From Saccoglossus kowalevskii (lineage: Eukaryota > Hemichordata > Enteropneusta > Harrimaniidae), in NCBI RefSeq assembly GCF_000003605.2, contig NW_003150448.1, forward strand, positions 1-31,157: a stretch of DNA of 31,157 nt, given 5' to 3'. The position numbers and the translations under genes are program-made. The notes under the pieces were generated by a model. The model ran no database searches. It worked only from the letters and a program-made list of their open reading frames with translations, and had not been told where the DNA came from. Below, piece after piece: positions 1 through 12,291 of the stretch (positions are counted from its first letter, which is position 1; each line of letters opens with the position of its first letter).

Positions 1-720
1 TAAATCTGACAGTTTTGCACGAGATTTTCACAACTTTGTTTGAACTTTGTTAATCACTTTGCGATTGGGTAGTGATACAATGTACTAACATGAATAGATT
101 TTTAGACGTTTACATATTTTTGTTCTAAATTTAACTGCGGGGTTCTATATGAAATGACTTAGGGAGAATATACACGCAAATCCACCAAAATTTTCAATCG
201 CTTTTCACATTTTTAGGGTGTGTTTGTTTATTTTACGGCCGGCTCATATGACAGTCTGCTAACATGGAAGCCTTCAAATGGATTTCATTCATTTTTCATA
301 CTTTATAACTGGAGGGTGAGATATAACAACATCTTAGATAAAAAAACACGCAAATCTAACAACTTTGCAATCGGTTTGGACAACTTTACCCGCTGTTTTA
401 ACAGTTTAGACTAAAGAGCTGCTGACTGCAAAAAAACAAAAAAAAATCACCGGCTGGTTTTCTCAGGTAGACTACCATGCACGTAGTAACCTCGACCGAT
501 TGAACTTAGTTTTGAACTGGTCGATCACCTTACCACACATCTATCAGAGTTATTTGAATTTTATTGTAATTGGCGGCCATTTAATGTTTGGAAATGTTTC
601 AAAATTTTACATCCTTCGAGGGCCACTACGATATTCAAACGGCCTTTTATGATATATTTATTCATTTTTGCGAACTTTTAACTACTGGTCTCGATAATGT
701 AACAACATAGGTAACATTTC
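1..720. repeat. Monomer copy 1 (H type, 5' truncated by 4 bp)
   Basis: Starts at TAAATCTGAC, so only CATG of the node is missing. H markers: GATTTCATT, GGGTGAG, AACATCTTAG, AGAGCTGCTGAC. Closest relatives are copies 20 and 21. D ends with the uncommon TTCATTTTTGCGAAC, shared with copies 14 and 20. Confidence 0.9.
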
Positions 721-1441
721 CATGTAAATCTGACAATTTTGCACGAGATTTTCACAACTTTGTTTGCACTTTGTTAATCACTTTGCGATTTGGTAGTGGT
801 ACAATGTACTAACCTAAATAGATTTTTAGACGTTTACATATTTTTGTTCTAAATTTAACTGCGGGGTTCTATATGAAATGACTTAGGGAGAATATACACG
901 CAAATCCACCAAATTTTCAATCGCTTTTCACATTTTTAGGGTGTGTTTGTTTATTTTACGGCCGGCTCATATGACAGTCTGCTAACATGGAAGCCTTCAA
1001 ATGGATTTTATTCATTTTTCATACTTTATAACTGGAGGGTTAGATATAACAACAACTTAGATAAAAACACGCAAATCTAACAACTTTGCAATCGGTTTGG
1101 ACAAGTTTACCCGCTGTTTTAACAGTTTAGACTAAAGAGGTGCAGACTGCAAAAACAAAACAAAAATCACCCGCTGGTTTTCTCAGGTAGTCTCCCATGC
1201 ACGTAGTAACCTCGACCGATTGAACTTTACTTTTGAACTGGTCGATCACCTTACCACACATCTATCAGAGTTATTTGAATTTTAATGTAATTGGCAGCCA
1301 TTTAATGTTTGGAAATGTTTCAAAATTCTACATCCTTCGAGGGCCACTACGATATTCAAATGGCCTTTTATGATATATTTATTCACTTTTGCGAACTTTT
1401 AACTACTGGTTTCGATAATGCAACAACATAGGTAACATTTC
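721..1441. repeat. Monomer copy 2 (near-identical relative of copy 15)
   Basis: 721 bp. Carries GATTTGGTAGTGG with CTAACCTAAATAG, found otherwise only in copy 15, and TTTTAATGTAATTGGCAGCC with GGTTTCGATAATGCAAC in D. Confidence 0.9.
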
Positions 1442-2164
1442 CATGTAAATCTGACAGTTTTGCACGAGATTTTCACAACTTTGTTTGAACTTTGTTAATC
1501 ACTTTGCGATTGGGTAGTGATACAATGTACTAACATGAATAGATTTTTAGACGTTTACATATTTTTGTTCTAAATTTAACTGCGGGGTTCTATATGAAAT
1601 GACTTAGGGAGAATATACACGCAAATCCACCAAAATTTTCAATCGCTTTTCACATTTTTAGGGTGTGTTTGTTTATTTTACGGCCGGCTCATATGACAGT
1701 CTGCTAACATGGAAGCCTTCAAATGGATTTCATTCATTTTTCATACTTTATAACTGGAGGGTGAGATATAACAACATCTTAGATAAAAAAACACGCAAAA
1801 TCTAACAACTTTGCAATCGGTTTGGACAACTTTACCCGCTGTTTTACAGTTTAGACTAAAGAGCTGCTGACTGCAAAAAAACAAAAAAAAATCACCGGCT
1901 GATTTCTCAGGTAGACTACCATGCACGTAGTACCTCGAACGATTGAGCTTTACTTTTGAAACTGTCGATCACCTTACCACACATCTATCAGAGTTATTTG
2001 AATTTTATTGTAATTGGCGGCCATTTAATGTTTGGAAATGTTTCAAAACTCTACATCCTTCGAGGGCCACTACGATATTCAAACGGCCTTTTATGATATA
2101 TTTATTCACTTTTGCTAACTTGTAACTACTGGTCTCGATGATGTAACAACATAGGTAACATTTC
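1442..2164. repeat. Monomer copy 3 (H type with indel cluster)
   Basis: H type in B and C, but with single-base indels in GCAAAATCT, GTTTTACAG, GGCTGATTTCTC and GTAGTACCTCGAACG. The D tail CTAACTTGTAACTACTGG with GATGATG is shared only with copies 40 and 42. Confidence 0.9.
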
Positions 2165-2890
2165 CATGTAAATCTTACAACTTTGCACGAGATTTTCACA
2201 ACTTTGTATGCACTTTGTTTATCACTTTGCGATTGGGTAGTGATACAATGTACTAACATGAATAGATTTTTAGACGTTTACATTTTTTTGTTCTAAATTT
2301 AACTGCGGGGTTCTATATGAAATGACTTAGGGAGAATATACACGCAAATCCACCACATTTTCAACCGTTTTTCACATTTTTAGGGTGTGTTTGTTTATTT
2401 TACGGCCGGCTCATATGACAGTCTGCTAACATGGGAGGCTTCAAATGGATTTTATTCATTTTTCATACTTTATAAACTGGAGGGTTAGATATAACAACAA
2501 CTTAGATCAAATAAACACGCAAATCTACCAACTTTGCAATTGGTTTGGACAACTTTTCCCGGTGTTTTAACAGTTTAAACCTAGAGGTGCAGACTGCAAA
2601 AAGAAAAAAACCTCACTCGGCTGGTTTTCTCACGTAGTCTCCCATGCAAGTAGTAACCTCGACCGATTGAACTTAACTCTTGAACTGGTCGATCACCTTA
2701 CCACACATCTATCAGAGTTATTTGAATTTTATTGCAAATTGGCGGCCATTTAATGTTTGGAAATGTTTCAAAATTCTACATCCTTCGAGGGCCACTACGA
2801 TATTCAAATGGCCTTTTATGATATACTTATTCACTTTTGCGAACTTTTTAACTACTGGTCTCGATAATGCAACAACATAGGTAACATTTC
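2165..2890. repeat. Monomer copy 4 (G type mosaic)
   Basis: 726 bp. A has GTATGCACTTTGTTTATC and ACATTTTTTTG, as in copies 10, 41 and 43. B/C has ATGGGAGGCTTC, GATCAAATAAACACG and CTTTTCCCGG, resembling copy 8 and the V block. D returns to the common type and ends CATCTAAAT at the next node. Confidence 0.9.
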
Positions 2891-3612
2891 CATCTAAATC
2901 TGACAATTTTGCACGAGATTTTCACAACTTTGTTTGAACTTTGTTAATCACTTTGCGATTGGGTAGTGGTACAATGTACTAACATAAATAGATTTTTAGA
3001 CGTTTACATATTTTTGTTCTAAATTTAACTGCGGGGTTCTATATGAAATGACTTAGGGGAAATATACACGCAAATCCACCAAATTTTCAATCGCTTTTCA
3101 CATTTTTAGGATGTGTTTGTTTATTTTACGGCCGGCTCATATGACAGTCTGCTAACATGGAAGCCTTCAAATGGATTTTATTCATTTTTCATACTTTATA
3201 ACTGGAGGGTTAGATATAACAACAACTTAGATAAAAAACACGCAAATCTAACAACTTTGCAATCGGTTTGGACAAGTTTACCCGCTGGTTTAACAGTTTA
3301 GACTAAAGAGGTGCAGACTGCAAAAAACAAAACAAAATCTCCGGCTGGTTTTCTCAGGTAGACTCCCATGCACGTAGTAACCTCGACCGATTGAACTTTA
3401 CTTTTGAACTGGTCGATCACCTTACCACACATCTATCAGAGTTATTTGAATTTGATTGTAATTGGCGGCCATTTAATGTTTGGAAATGTTTCAAAATTTA
3501 ACATCCTTCGAGGGCCACTACGATATTCAAACGGCCTTTTATGATATATTTATTCACTTTTCCGAACTTTTAACTAATGGTCTCGATAATGTAACAACAT
3601 AGGTAACATTTC
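2891..3612. repeat. Monomer copy 5 (GCTGGTTTAAC subtype)
   Basis: Markers: AGGATGTG, CCCGCTGGTTTAAC, AAATCTCCGG and AATTTAACATCC. Copy 41 shares all of these from B to D. The node reads CATCTAAAT, as in copies 13 and 39. Confidence 0.9.
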
Positions 3613-4335
3613 CATGTAAATCTGACAATTTTGCACGAGATTTTCACAACTTTGTTTGCACTTTGTTAATCACTTTGCGATTGGGTCGTGGTACAATGTA
3701 CTAACATAAATAGATTTTTAGACGTTTACATATTTTTGTTCTAAATTTAACTGCGGGGTTCTATATGAAATGACTTAGGGAGAATATACACGCAAATACA
3801 CCAAATTTTCAATCGCTTTTCACATTTTTAGGGTATGTTTGTTTATTTTACGTCCGGCTCATATGACAGTCTGCTAACATGGAAGCCTTCAAATGGATTT
3901 TATTCATTTTTCATACTTTATAACTGGAGGGTTAGATATAACAACAACTTAGATAAAAAACACGCAAATCTAACAACTTTGCAATCGGTTTGGACAACTT
4001 TAACCGCTGTTTTAACAGTTTAGACTAAAGAGGTGCAGACTGCAAAAAACAAAAAAACTTTACCGGCTGGTTTTCTCAGGTAGTCTCCCATGCAAGTAGT
4101 AACCTCGACCGATTGAGCTTTACTTTTGAAAATGGTCGATCACCTTACCACACATCTATCAGAGTTATTTGAATTTCATTGTAATTGGCGGCCATTTAAT
4201 GTTTGGAAATGTTTCAAAACTCTACATCCTTCTAGGGCCACTACGATATTCAAACGGCCTTTTATGATATATTTATTCACTTTCGCTAACTTTTAACTAC
4301 TGGTCTCGATAATGTAACAACATAGGTAACATTTC
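3613..4335. repeat. Monomer copy 6 (T type)
   Basis: ACGTCCGG, GTATG and AACTTTAACCG. Carries CAAATACACC and AAACTTTACCGG, both shared with copy 40 about 24.6 kb away. Confidence 0.9.
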
Positions 4336-5058
4336 CATGTAAATCTTACAACTTTGCACGAGATTTTCACAACTTTGTTTGCACTTTGTTAATCACTTTG
4401 CGATTGGGTCGTGGTACAATGTACTAACATAAATAGATTTTTAGACGTTTACATATTTTTGTTCTAAATTTAACTGCAGAGTTTTATATGAAATGACTTA
4501 GGAAGAATATACACGAAAATCCCCCAAATATTCAATCGCTTTTCACATTTTTAGGGTGTGTTTGTTTATTTTACGGCCGGCTCATATGACAGTCTGCTAA
4601 CATGGAAGCCTTCAAATGGATTTTATTCATTTTTCATACTTTATAACTGGAGGGTTAGATATAACAACAACTTAGATAAAAAACACGCAAATCTAACAAC
4701 TTTGCAATCGGTTTGGACACGTTTACCCGCTGTTTTAACAGTTTAGACTAAAGAGGTGCAGACTGCAAAAAACAAAACAAAAATCACCCGCTAGTTTTCT
4801 CAGGTAGTCTCCCATGCATGTAGTAACCTCGACCGATTGAACTTTACTTTTGAACTGGTCGATCACCTTACCACACATCTATCAGAGTTATTTGAATTTG
4901 ATTGTAATTGGCGGCCATTTAATGTTTGGAAATGTTTCAAAATTCTACATCCTTCGAGGGCCACTACGATATTCAAACGGCCTTTTATGATATATTTATT
5001 CACTTTTGCGAACTTTTAACTAATGGTCTCGATAATGTAACAACATAGGTAAAATTTC
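4336..5058. repeat. Monomer copy 7 (variant P type)
   Basis: P-like A end with unique CTGCAGAGTTTTATATG and GGAAGAATATACACG, then AAATCCCCCAAATATTC. C has GGACACGTTTACCCG. Confidence 0.9.
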
Positions 5059-5785
5059 CATGTAAATCTGACAATTTTGCACGAGATTTTCACAACTTTG
5101 TATGCACTTTGTTAATCACTTTGCGATTGGGTCGTGGTACAATGTACTAACATGAATAGATTTTTAGACGTTTACATATTTTTGTTCTAAATTTAACTGC
5201 GGGGTTCTATATGAAATGACTTAGGGAGAATATACACGCAAATCCACCAAATTTTCAATCGCTTTTCACATTTTTAGGGTGTGTTTGTTTATTTTACGGC
5301 CGGCTCATATGACAGTCTGCTAACATGGGAGGCTTCAAATGGATTTTATTCATTTTTCATACTTTATAACTGGAGGGTTAGATATAACAACAACTTAGAT
5401 CAAATAAACACGCAAATCTACCAACTTTGCAATTGGTTTGGACAACTTTTTCCCGGTGTTTTAACAGTTTAGACTAAAGAGGTGCAGACTGCAAAAAACA
5501 AAACAAAAATCACCCGCTAGTTTTCTCAATTAGTCTCCCATGCATGTAGTAACCTCGACCGATTGAAATTTACTTTTGAACTGGTCGATCACCATACCAC
5601 ACATCTATCAGAGTTATTTGAATTTTATTGTAATTGGCGGCCATTTAATGTTTGGAAATATTTCAAAATTTTAAATCCTTCGAGGGCCACCTACGATATT
5701 CAAACGGCCTTTTATGATATATTTATTCACTTTTGCGAACTTTTAACTACTGGTCTCGATAATGTAACAACATAGGTAACATTTC
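5059..5785. repeat. Monomer copy 8 (G type mosaic)
   Basis: 727 bp. G markers in B/C: GGGAGGCTTC, GATCAAATAAACACG and AACTTTTTCCCGGTG. It also has private variants: CTCAATTAGTCTCC, GAAATTTAC, ACCATACCAC, GGAAATATTTC and an extra C in GCCACCTACG. Confidence 0.9.
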
Positions 5786-6508
5786 CATGTAAATCTGACA
5801 ATTTTGCACGAGATTTTCACAACTTTGTTTGCACTTTGTTAATCACTTTGCGATTGGGTAGTGGTTCAATGTACTAACATAAATAGATTTTTAGACGTTT
5901 ACATATTTTTGTTCTAAATTTAACTGCGGGGTTCTATATGAAACGACTTAGGGGGAATATACACGCAAATCCACCAAATTTTCAATCGCTTTTCACATTT
6001 TTAGGGTGTGTTTGTTTATTTTACGGCCGGCTCATATGACAGTCTGCTAACATGGAAGCCTTCAAATGGATTTTATTCATTTTTCATACTTTATAACTGG
6101 AGGGTTAGATATAACAACAACTTAGATAAAAAACACGCAAATCTAACAACTTTGCAATCGGTTTGGACAAGTTTACCCGCTGTTTTAACAGTTTAGACTA
6201 AAGAGGTGCAGACTGCAAAAAACAAAACAAAAATCACCCGCTAGTTTTCTCAGGTAGTCTCCCATGCATGTAGTAACCTCGACCGATTGAACTTTACTTT
6301 TGAACTGGTCGATCACCTTACCACACATCTATCAGAGTTATTTGAATTTTATTGTAATTGGCAGCCATTTAATGTTTGGAAATGTTTCAAAACTCTACAT
6401 CCTTCTAGGGCCACTACGATATTCAAACGGCCTTTTATGATATATTTATTCACTTTCGCTAACTTTTAACTACTGGTCTCGATAATGTAACAACATAGGT
6501 AACATTTC
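5786..6508. repeat. Monomer copy 9 (sister of copy 13)
   Basis: Shares GAAACGACTTAGGGGGAAT with copy 13. D has TTGGCAGCC, AACTCTAC and TTCTAGGG, as in copies 13, 16 and 32. A private base change gives GGTTCAATGTAC. Confidence 0.9.
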
Positions 6509-7229
6509 CATGTAAATCTTACAACTTTGCACGAGATTTTCACAACTTTGTATGCACTTTGTTTATCACTTTGCGATTGGGTAGTGATACAATGTACTAA
6601 CATGAATAGATTTTTAGACGTTTACATTTTTTTGTTCTAAATTTAACTGCGGGGTTCTATATGAAATGACTTAGGGAGAATATACACGCAAATCCACCAC
6701 ATTTTCAACCGTTTTTCACATTTTTAGGGTGTGTTTGTTTATTTTACTGCCGGCTCATATGACAGTCTGCTAACATGGGAGGCTTCAAATGGATTTTATT
6801 CATTTTTCATACTTTATAACTGGAGGGTTAGATATAACAACAACTTAGATAAAAACACGCAAATCTAACAACTTTGCAATCGGTTTGGACAACTTTACAC
6901 GCTGTTTTAACAGTTTAGACTAAAGAGGTGTAGACTGCAAAAAACAAAAAGAAATCACCGGCAGGTTTTCTCATTTAGTCTCCCATGCAAGTAGTAACCT
7001 CGACCGATTGAACTTAACTATTGAACTGGTCGATCACCTTACCACACATCTATCAGAGTTATTTGAATTTTATTGCAATTGGCGGCCATTTAATGTTTGG
7101 AAATGTTTCAAAATTCTACATCCTTCGAGGGCCACTACGATATTCAAATGGCCTTTTATGATATATTTATTCACTTTCGCTAACTTTTAACTACTGGTCT
7201 CGATAATGTAACTACATAGGTAACATTTC
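6509..7229. repeat. Monomer copy 10 (short G tract)
   Basis: 721 bp. A and early B match copy 4, including TCAACCGTTTTTC. GGGAGGCTTC is present but the rest of C is ordinary. It has ACTGCCGG and AGAAATCACCGGCAGG, the latter shared with copy 26. Confidence 0.9.
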
Positions 7230-7953
7230 CATGTAAATCTTACAACTTTGCACGAGATTTTCACAACTTTGTTTGCACTTTGTTAATCACTTTGCGATTG
7301 GGTCGTGGTACAATGTACTAACATAAATAGATTTTTAGACGTTTACATATTTTTGTTCTAAATTTAACTGCAGGGTTTTATATGAAATGACTTAGGGAGA
7401 ATATACACGAAAATCCACCAAATTTTCAATCGCTTTTCACATTTTTAGGGTGTGTTTGTTTATTTTACGGCCGGCTCATATGACAGTCTGCTAACATGGA
7501 AGCCTTCAAATGGATTTTATTCATTTTTCATACTTTATAACTGGAGGGTTAGATATAACAACAACTTTGATAAAAAACACGCAAATCTAACAACTTTGCA
7601 ATCGGTTTGGACAACTTTAACCGCTGTTTTAACAGTTTAGACTAAAGAGGTGCAGACTGCAAAAAAACAAAAAAAAATTACCGGCTGGTTTTCTCAGGTA
7701 GTCTCCCATGCAAGTAGTAACCTCGACCGATGGAGCTTTACTTTTGAAAATGGTCGATCACCTTACCACACATCTATCAGAGTTATTTGAATTTCAATGT
7801 AATTGGCGGCCATTTAATGTTTGGAAATGTTTCAAAACTCTACATCCTTCTAGGGCCACTACGATATTCAAACGGCCTTTTATGATATATTTATTCACTT
7901 TCGCTAACTTTTAACTACTGGTCTCGATAATGTAACAACATAGGTAACATTTC
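7230..7953. repeat. Monomer copy 11 (F type)
   Basis: P-type A end (CTGCAGGGTTTTAT), CTTTGATAAA and AACTTTAACCG. D has GACCGATGGAGC, TTTCAATG and TTCTAGGG. I see no difference from copy 17, 4,338 bp (six units) downstream. Confidence 0.92.
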
Positions 7954-8676
7954 CATGTAAATCTGACAACTTTGCACGAGATTTTCACAACTTTGTTTGC
8001 ACTTTGTTAATCACTTTGCGATTGGGTCGTGGTACAATGTACTAACATAAATAGATTTTTAGACGTTTACATATTTTTGTTCTAAATTTAACTGCAGGGT
8101 TTTATATGAAATGACTTAGGGAGAATATACACGAAAATCCACCAAATTTTCAATCGCTTTTCACATTTTTAGGGTGTGTTTGTTTATTTTACGGCCGGCT
8201 CATATGACAGTCTGCTAACATGGAAGCCATCAAATGGATTTTATTCATTTTTCATACTTTATAACTGGAGGGTTAGATATAACAACAACTTGGATAAAAA
8301 ACACGCAAATCTAACAACTTTGCAATCGGTTTGGACAAGTTTACCCGCTGTTTTAACAGTTTAGACTAAAGAGGTGCAGACTGCAAAAAACAAAACAAAA
8401 ATCACCCGCTAGTTTTCTCAGGTAGTCTCCCATGCACGTAGTAACCTCGACCGATTGAACTTTACTTTTGAACTGGTCGATCACCTTACCACACATCTAT
8501 CAGAGTTATTTGAATTTGATTGCAATTGGCGGCCATTTAATGTTTGGAAATGTTTCAAAATTCTACATCCTTCGAGGGCCACTACGATATTCAAATGGCC
8601 TTTTATGATATATTTATTCACTTTTGCGAACTTTTAACTACTGGTCTCGATAATGCAACAACATAGGTAAAATTTC
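7954..8676. repeat. Monomer copy 12 (S type)
   Basis: P-type A with AAGCCATC and CTTGGATAAA in B/C. Matches copy 18 from its start to 8416. D then carries TTTGATTGCAATT, AAATGGCC and a GATAATGCAAC tail. Confidence 0.92.
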
Positions 8677-9399
8677 CATCTAAATCTGACAATTTTGCAC
8701 GAGATTTTCACAACTTTGTTTGAACTTTGTTAATCACTTTGCGATTGGGTAGTGGTACAATGTACTAACATAAATAGATTTTTAGACGTTTACATATTTT
8801 TGTTCTAAATTTAACTGCGGGGTTCTATATGAAACGACTTAGGGGGAATATACACGCAAATCCACCAAATTTTCAATCGCTTTTCACATTTTTAGGGTGT
8901 GTTTGTTTATTTTACGGCCGGCTCATATGACAGTCTGCTAACATGGAAGCCTTCAAATGGATTTTATTCATTTTTCATACTTTATAACTGGAGGGTTAGA
9001 TATAACAACAACTTAGATAAAAAACACGCAAATCTAACAACTTTGCAATCGGTTTGGACAAGTTTACCCGCTGTTTTAACAGTTTAGACTAAAGAGGTGC
9101 AGACTGCAAAAAACAAAACAAAAATCACCCGCTAGTTTTCTCAGGTAGTCTCCCATGCATGTAGTAACCTCGACCGATTGAACTTTACTTTTGAACTGGT
9201 CGATCACCTTACCACACATCTATCAGAGTTATTTGAATTTTATTGTAATTGGCAGCCATTTAATGTTTGGAAATGTTTCAAAACTCTACATCCTTCTAGG
9301 GCCACTACGATATTCAAACGGCCTTTTATGATATATTTATTCACTTTCGCTAACTTTTAACTACTGGTCTCGATAATGTAACAACATAGGTAACATTTC
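8677..9399. repeat. Monomer copy 13 (sister of copy 9)
   Basis: CATCTAAAT node, GAAACGACTTAGGGGGAAT in A, GCATGTAG and TTGGCAGCC in C/D. Its D tail is shared with copies 9, 16 and 32. Confidence 0.9.
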
Positions 9400-10122
9400 C
9401 ATGTAAATCTTACAACTTTGCACGAGATTTTCACAACTTTGTTTGCACTTTGTTAATCACTTTGCGATTGGGTCGTGGTACAATGTACTAACATAAATAG
9501 ATTTTTAGACGTTTACATATTTTTGTTCTAAATTTAACTGCAGGGTTTTATATGAAATGACTTAGGGAGAATATACACGAAAATCCACCAAATTTTCAAT
9601 CGCTTTTCACATTTTTAGGGTGTGTTTGTTTATTTTACGGCCGGCTCATATGACAGTCTGCTAACATGGAAGCTTTCAAATGGATTTCATTCATTTTTCA
9701 TACTTTATAACTGGAGGGTGAGATATAACAACAACTTAGATAAAAAAACACGCAAATCTAACAACTTTGCAATCGGTTTGGACAAGTTTACCCGCTGTTT
9801 TAACAGTTTAGACTAAAGAGGTGCAGACTGCAAAAACAAAACAAAAATCACCCGCTGGTTTTCTCAGGTAGTCTCCCATGCACGTAGTAACCTCGACCGA
9901 TTGAACTTTACTTTTGAACTGGTCGATCACCTTACCACACATCTATCAGAGTTATTTGAATTTTATTGTAATTGGCAGCCATTTAATGTTTGGAAATGTT
10001 TCAAAATTCTACATCCTTCGAGGGCCACTACGATATTCAAACGGCCTTTTATGATATATTTATTCATTTTTGCGAACTTTTAACTACTGGTCTCGATAAT
10101 GTAACAACATAGGTAACATTTC
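9400..10122. repeat. Monomer copy 14 (P/H mosaic)
   Basis: A is P type. B switches to H markers (GATTTCATT, GGGTGAG) with a private AAGCTTTC. C then returns to AACAACAACTTAG and AGGTGCAG. The D tail TTCATTTTTGCGAAC matches copies 1 and 20. Confidence 0.9.
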
Positions 10123-10844
10123 CATGTAAATCTGACAATTTTGCACGAGATTTTCACAACTTTGTTTGCACTTTGTTAATCACTTTGCGATTTGGTAGTG
10201 GTACAATGTACTAACCTAAATAGATTTTTAGACGTTTACATATTTTTGTTCTAAATTTAACTGCGGGGTTCTATATGAAATGACTTAGGGAGAATATACA
10301 CGCAAATCCACCAAATTTTCAATCGGTTTTTCACATTTTTAGGGTGTGTTTGTTTATTTTACGGCCGGCTCATATGACAGTCTGCTAACATGGAAGCCTT
10401 CAAATGGATTTTATTCATTTTTCATACTTTATAACTGGAGGGTTAGATATAACAACAACTTAGATAAAAACACGCAAATCTAACAACTTTGCAATCGGTT
10501 TGGACAAGTTTACCCGCTGTTTTAACAGTTTAGACTAAAGAGGTGCAGACTGCAAAAACAAAACAAAAATCACCCGCTGGTTTTCTCAGGTAGTCTCCCA
10601 TGCACGTAGTAACCTCGACCGATTGAACTTTACTTTTGAACTGGTCGATCACCTTACCACACATCTATCAGAGTTATTTGAATTTTAATGTAATTGGCAG
10701 CCATTTAATGTTTGGAAATGTTTCAAAATTCTACATCCTTCGAGGGCCACTACGATATTCAAATGGCCTTTTATGATATATTTATTCACTTTTGCGAACT
10801 TTTAACTACTGGTTTCGATAATGCAACAACATAGGTAACATTTC
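10123..10844. repeat. Monomer copy 15 (sister of copy 2)
   Basis: 722 bp. Shares CTAACCTAAATAG, GATTTGGTAG and GGTTTCGATAATGCAAC with copy 2. One extra T in TCAATCGGTTTTTCAC. Confidence 0.9.
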
Positions 10845-11567
10845 CATGTAAATCTGACAATTTTGCACGAGATTTTCACAACTTTGTTTGCACTTTGTTA
10901 ATCACTTTGCGATTGGGTCGTGGTACAATGTACTAACATAAATAGATTTTTAGACGTTTACATATTTTTGTTCTAAATTTAACTGCGGGGTTCTATATGA
11001 AATGACTTAGGGAGAATATACACGCAAATCCACCACATTTTCAATCGCTTTTCACATTTTTAGGGTATGTTTGTTTATTTTACGGCCGGCTCATATGACA
11101 GTCTGCTAACATGGAAGCCTTCAAATGGATTTTATTCATTTTTCATACTTTATAACTGGAGGGTTAGATATAACAACAACTTAGATAAAAAACACGCAAA
11201 TCTAACAACTTTGCAATCGGTTTGGACAAGTTTACCCGCTGTTTTAACAGTTTAGACTAAAGAGGTGCAGACTGCAAAAAACAAAACAAAAATCACCCGC
11301 TAGTTTTCTCAGGTAGTCTCCCATGCATGTAGTAACCTCGACCGATTGAACTTTACTTTTGAACTGGTCGATCACCTTACCACACATCTATCAGAGTTAT
11401 TTGAATTTTATTGTAATTGGCAGCCATTTAATGTTTGGAAATGTTTCAAAACTCTACATCCTTCTAGGGCCACTACGATATTCAAACGGCCTTTTATGAT
11501 ATATTTATTCACTTTCGCTAACTTTTAACTACTGGTCTCGATAATGTAACAACATAGGTAACATTTC
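10845..11567. repeat. Monomer copy 16
   Basis: A/B start like copy 22 (CCACATTTTC, GTATG) but with GGCCGG. C and D match copies 9 and 13 (CACCCGCTAG, GCATGTAG, TTGGCAGCC, TTCTAGGG). Confidence 0.9.
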
Positions 11568-12291
11568 CATGTAAATCTTACAACTTTGCACGAGATTTTC
11601 ACAACTTTGTTTGCACTTTGTTAATCACTTTGCGATTGGGTCGTGGTACAATGTACTAACATAAATAGATTTTTAGACGTTTACATATTTTTGTTCTAAA
11701 TTTAACTGCAGGGTTTTATATGAAATGACTTAGGGAGAATATACACGAAAATCCACCAAATTTTCAATCGCTTTTCACATTTTTAGGGTGTGTTTGTTTA
11801 TTTTACGGCCGGCTCATATGACAGTCTGCTAACATGGAAGCCTTCAAATGGATTTTATTCATTTTTCATACTTTATAACTGGAGGGTTAGATATAACAAC
11901 AACTTTGATAAAAAACACGCAAATCTAACAACTTTGCAATCGGTTTGGACAACTTTAACCGCTGTTTTAACAGTTTAGACTAAAGAGGTGCAGACTGCAA
12001 AAAAACAAAAAAAAATTACCGGCTGGTTTTCTCAGGTAGTCTCCCATGCAAGTAGTAACCTCGACCGATGGAGCTTTACTTTTGAAAATGGTCGATCACC
12101 TTACCACACATCTATCAGAGTTATTTGAATTTCAATGTAATTGGCGGCCATTTAATGTTTGGAAATGTTTCAAAACTCTACATCCTTCTAGGGCCACTAC
12201 GATATTCAAACGGCCTTTTATGATATATTTATTCACTTTCGCTAACTTTTAACTACTGGTCTCGATAATGTAACAACATAGGTAACATTTC
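11568..12291. repeat. Monomer copy 17 (F type, repeat of copy 11)
   Basis: By eye identical to copy 11 throughout, including the GACCGATGGAGC change and the A-tract lengths. This implies a recent block duplication or conversion. Confidence 0.92.

Noticed and set aside
138-150. GGGGTT, reminiscent of the kinetoplast minicircle origin motif
   Set aside because: The rest of the 12-mer (GGTGTA) is absent and the other conserved minicircle blocks are missing, so tandem minicircles are not supported.
211-222. TTTAGGG, a telomere-like unit, once per monomer
   Set aside because: A single unit per 723 bp with no tandem run. Expected by chance in AT-rich DNA and not telomeric repeat.
220-414. Open frame of 62-64 residues in subunit B/C, repeated in most copies (begins FVYFT)
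   Set aside because: It starts at GTG in most copies and at ATG only in GTATG copies. It is broken or shifted by A-tract indels in several copies, has no recognisable domain, and recurs simply because the monomer recurs.
492-506. Pol III B-box-like GTTCAATCGG on the minus strand
   Set aside because: The last required base of the box does not match, and no acceptable A box lies at the expected distance. Not supported as a tRNA- or SINE-derived promoter.
2005-2259. Minus-strand frame of 84 residues across D and the next A, also near 30198-30452
   Set aside because: Open only in the few copies with the CTTGTAACTACTGG tail, and closed or shortened elsewhere. No promoter or domain evidence.
2640-2700. 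CENP-B-box-like site
   Set aside because: I looked for the TTCG....A..CGGG pattern and found no match anywhere in the monomer.
4837-5019. Open frame of about 60 residues across C/D (begins at TTG in TTGAACTTTAC)
   Set aside because: Non-ATG start and the same satellite periodicity. Stop codons appear in copies such as 2, 15 and 19 through TTTTAATG. No protein family signal.
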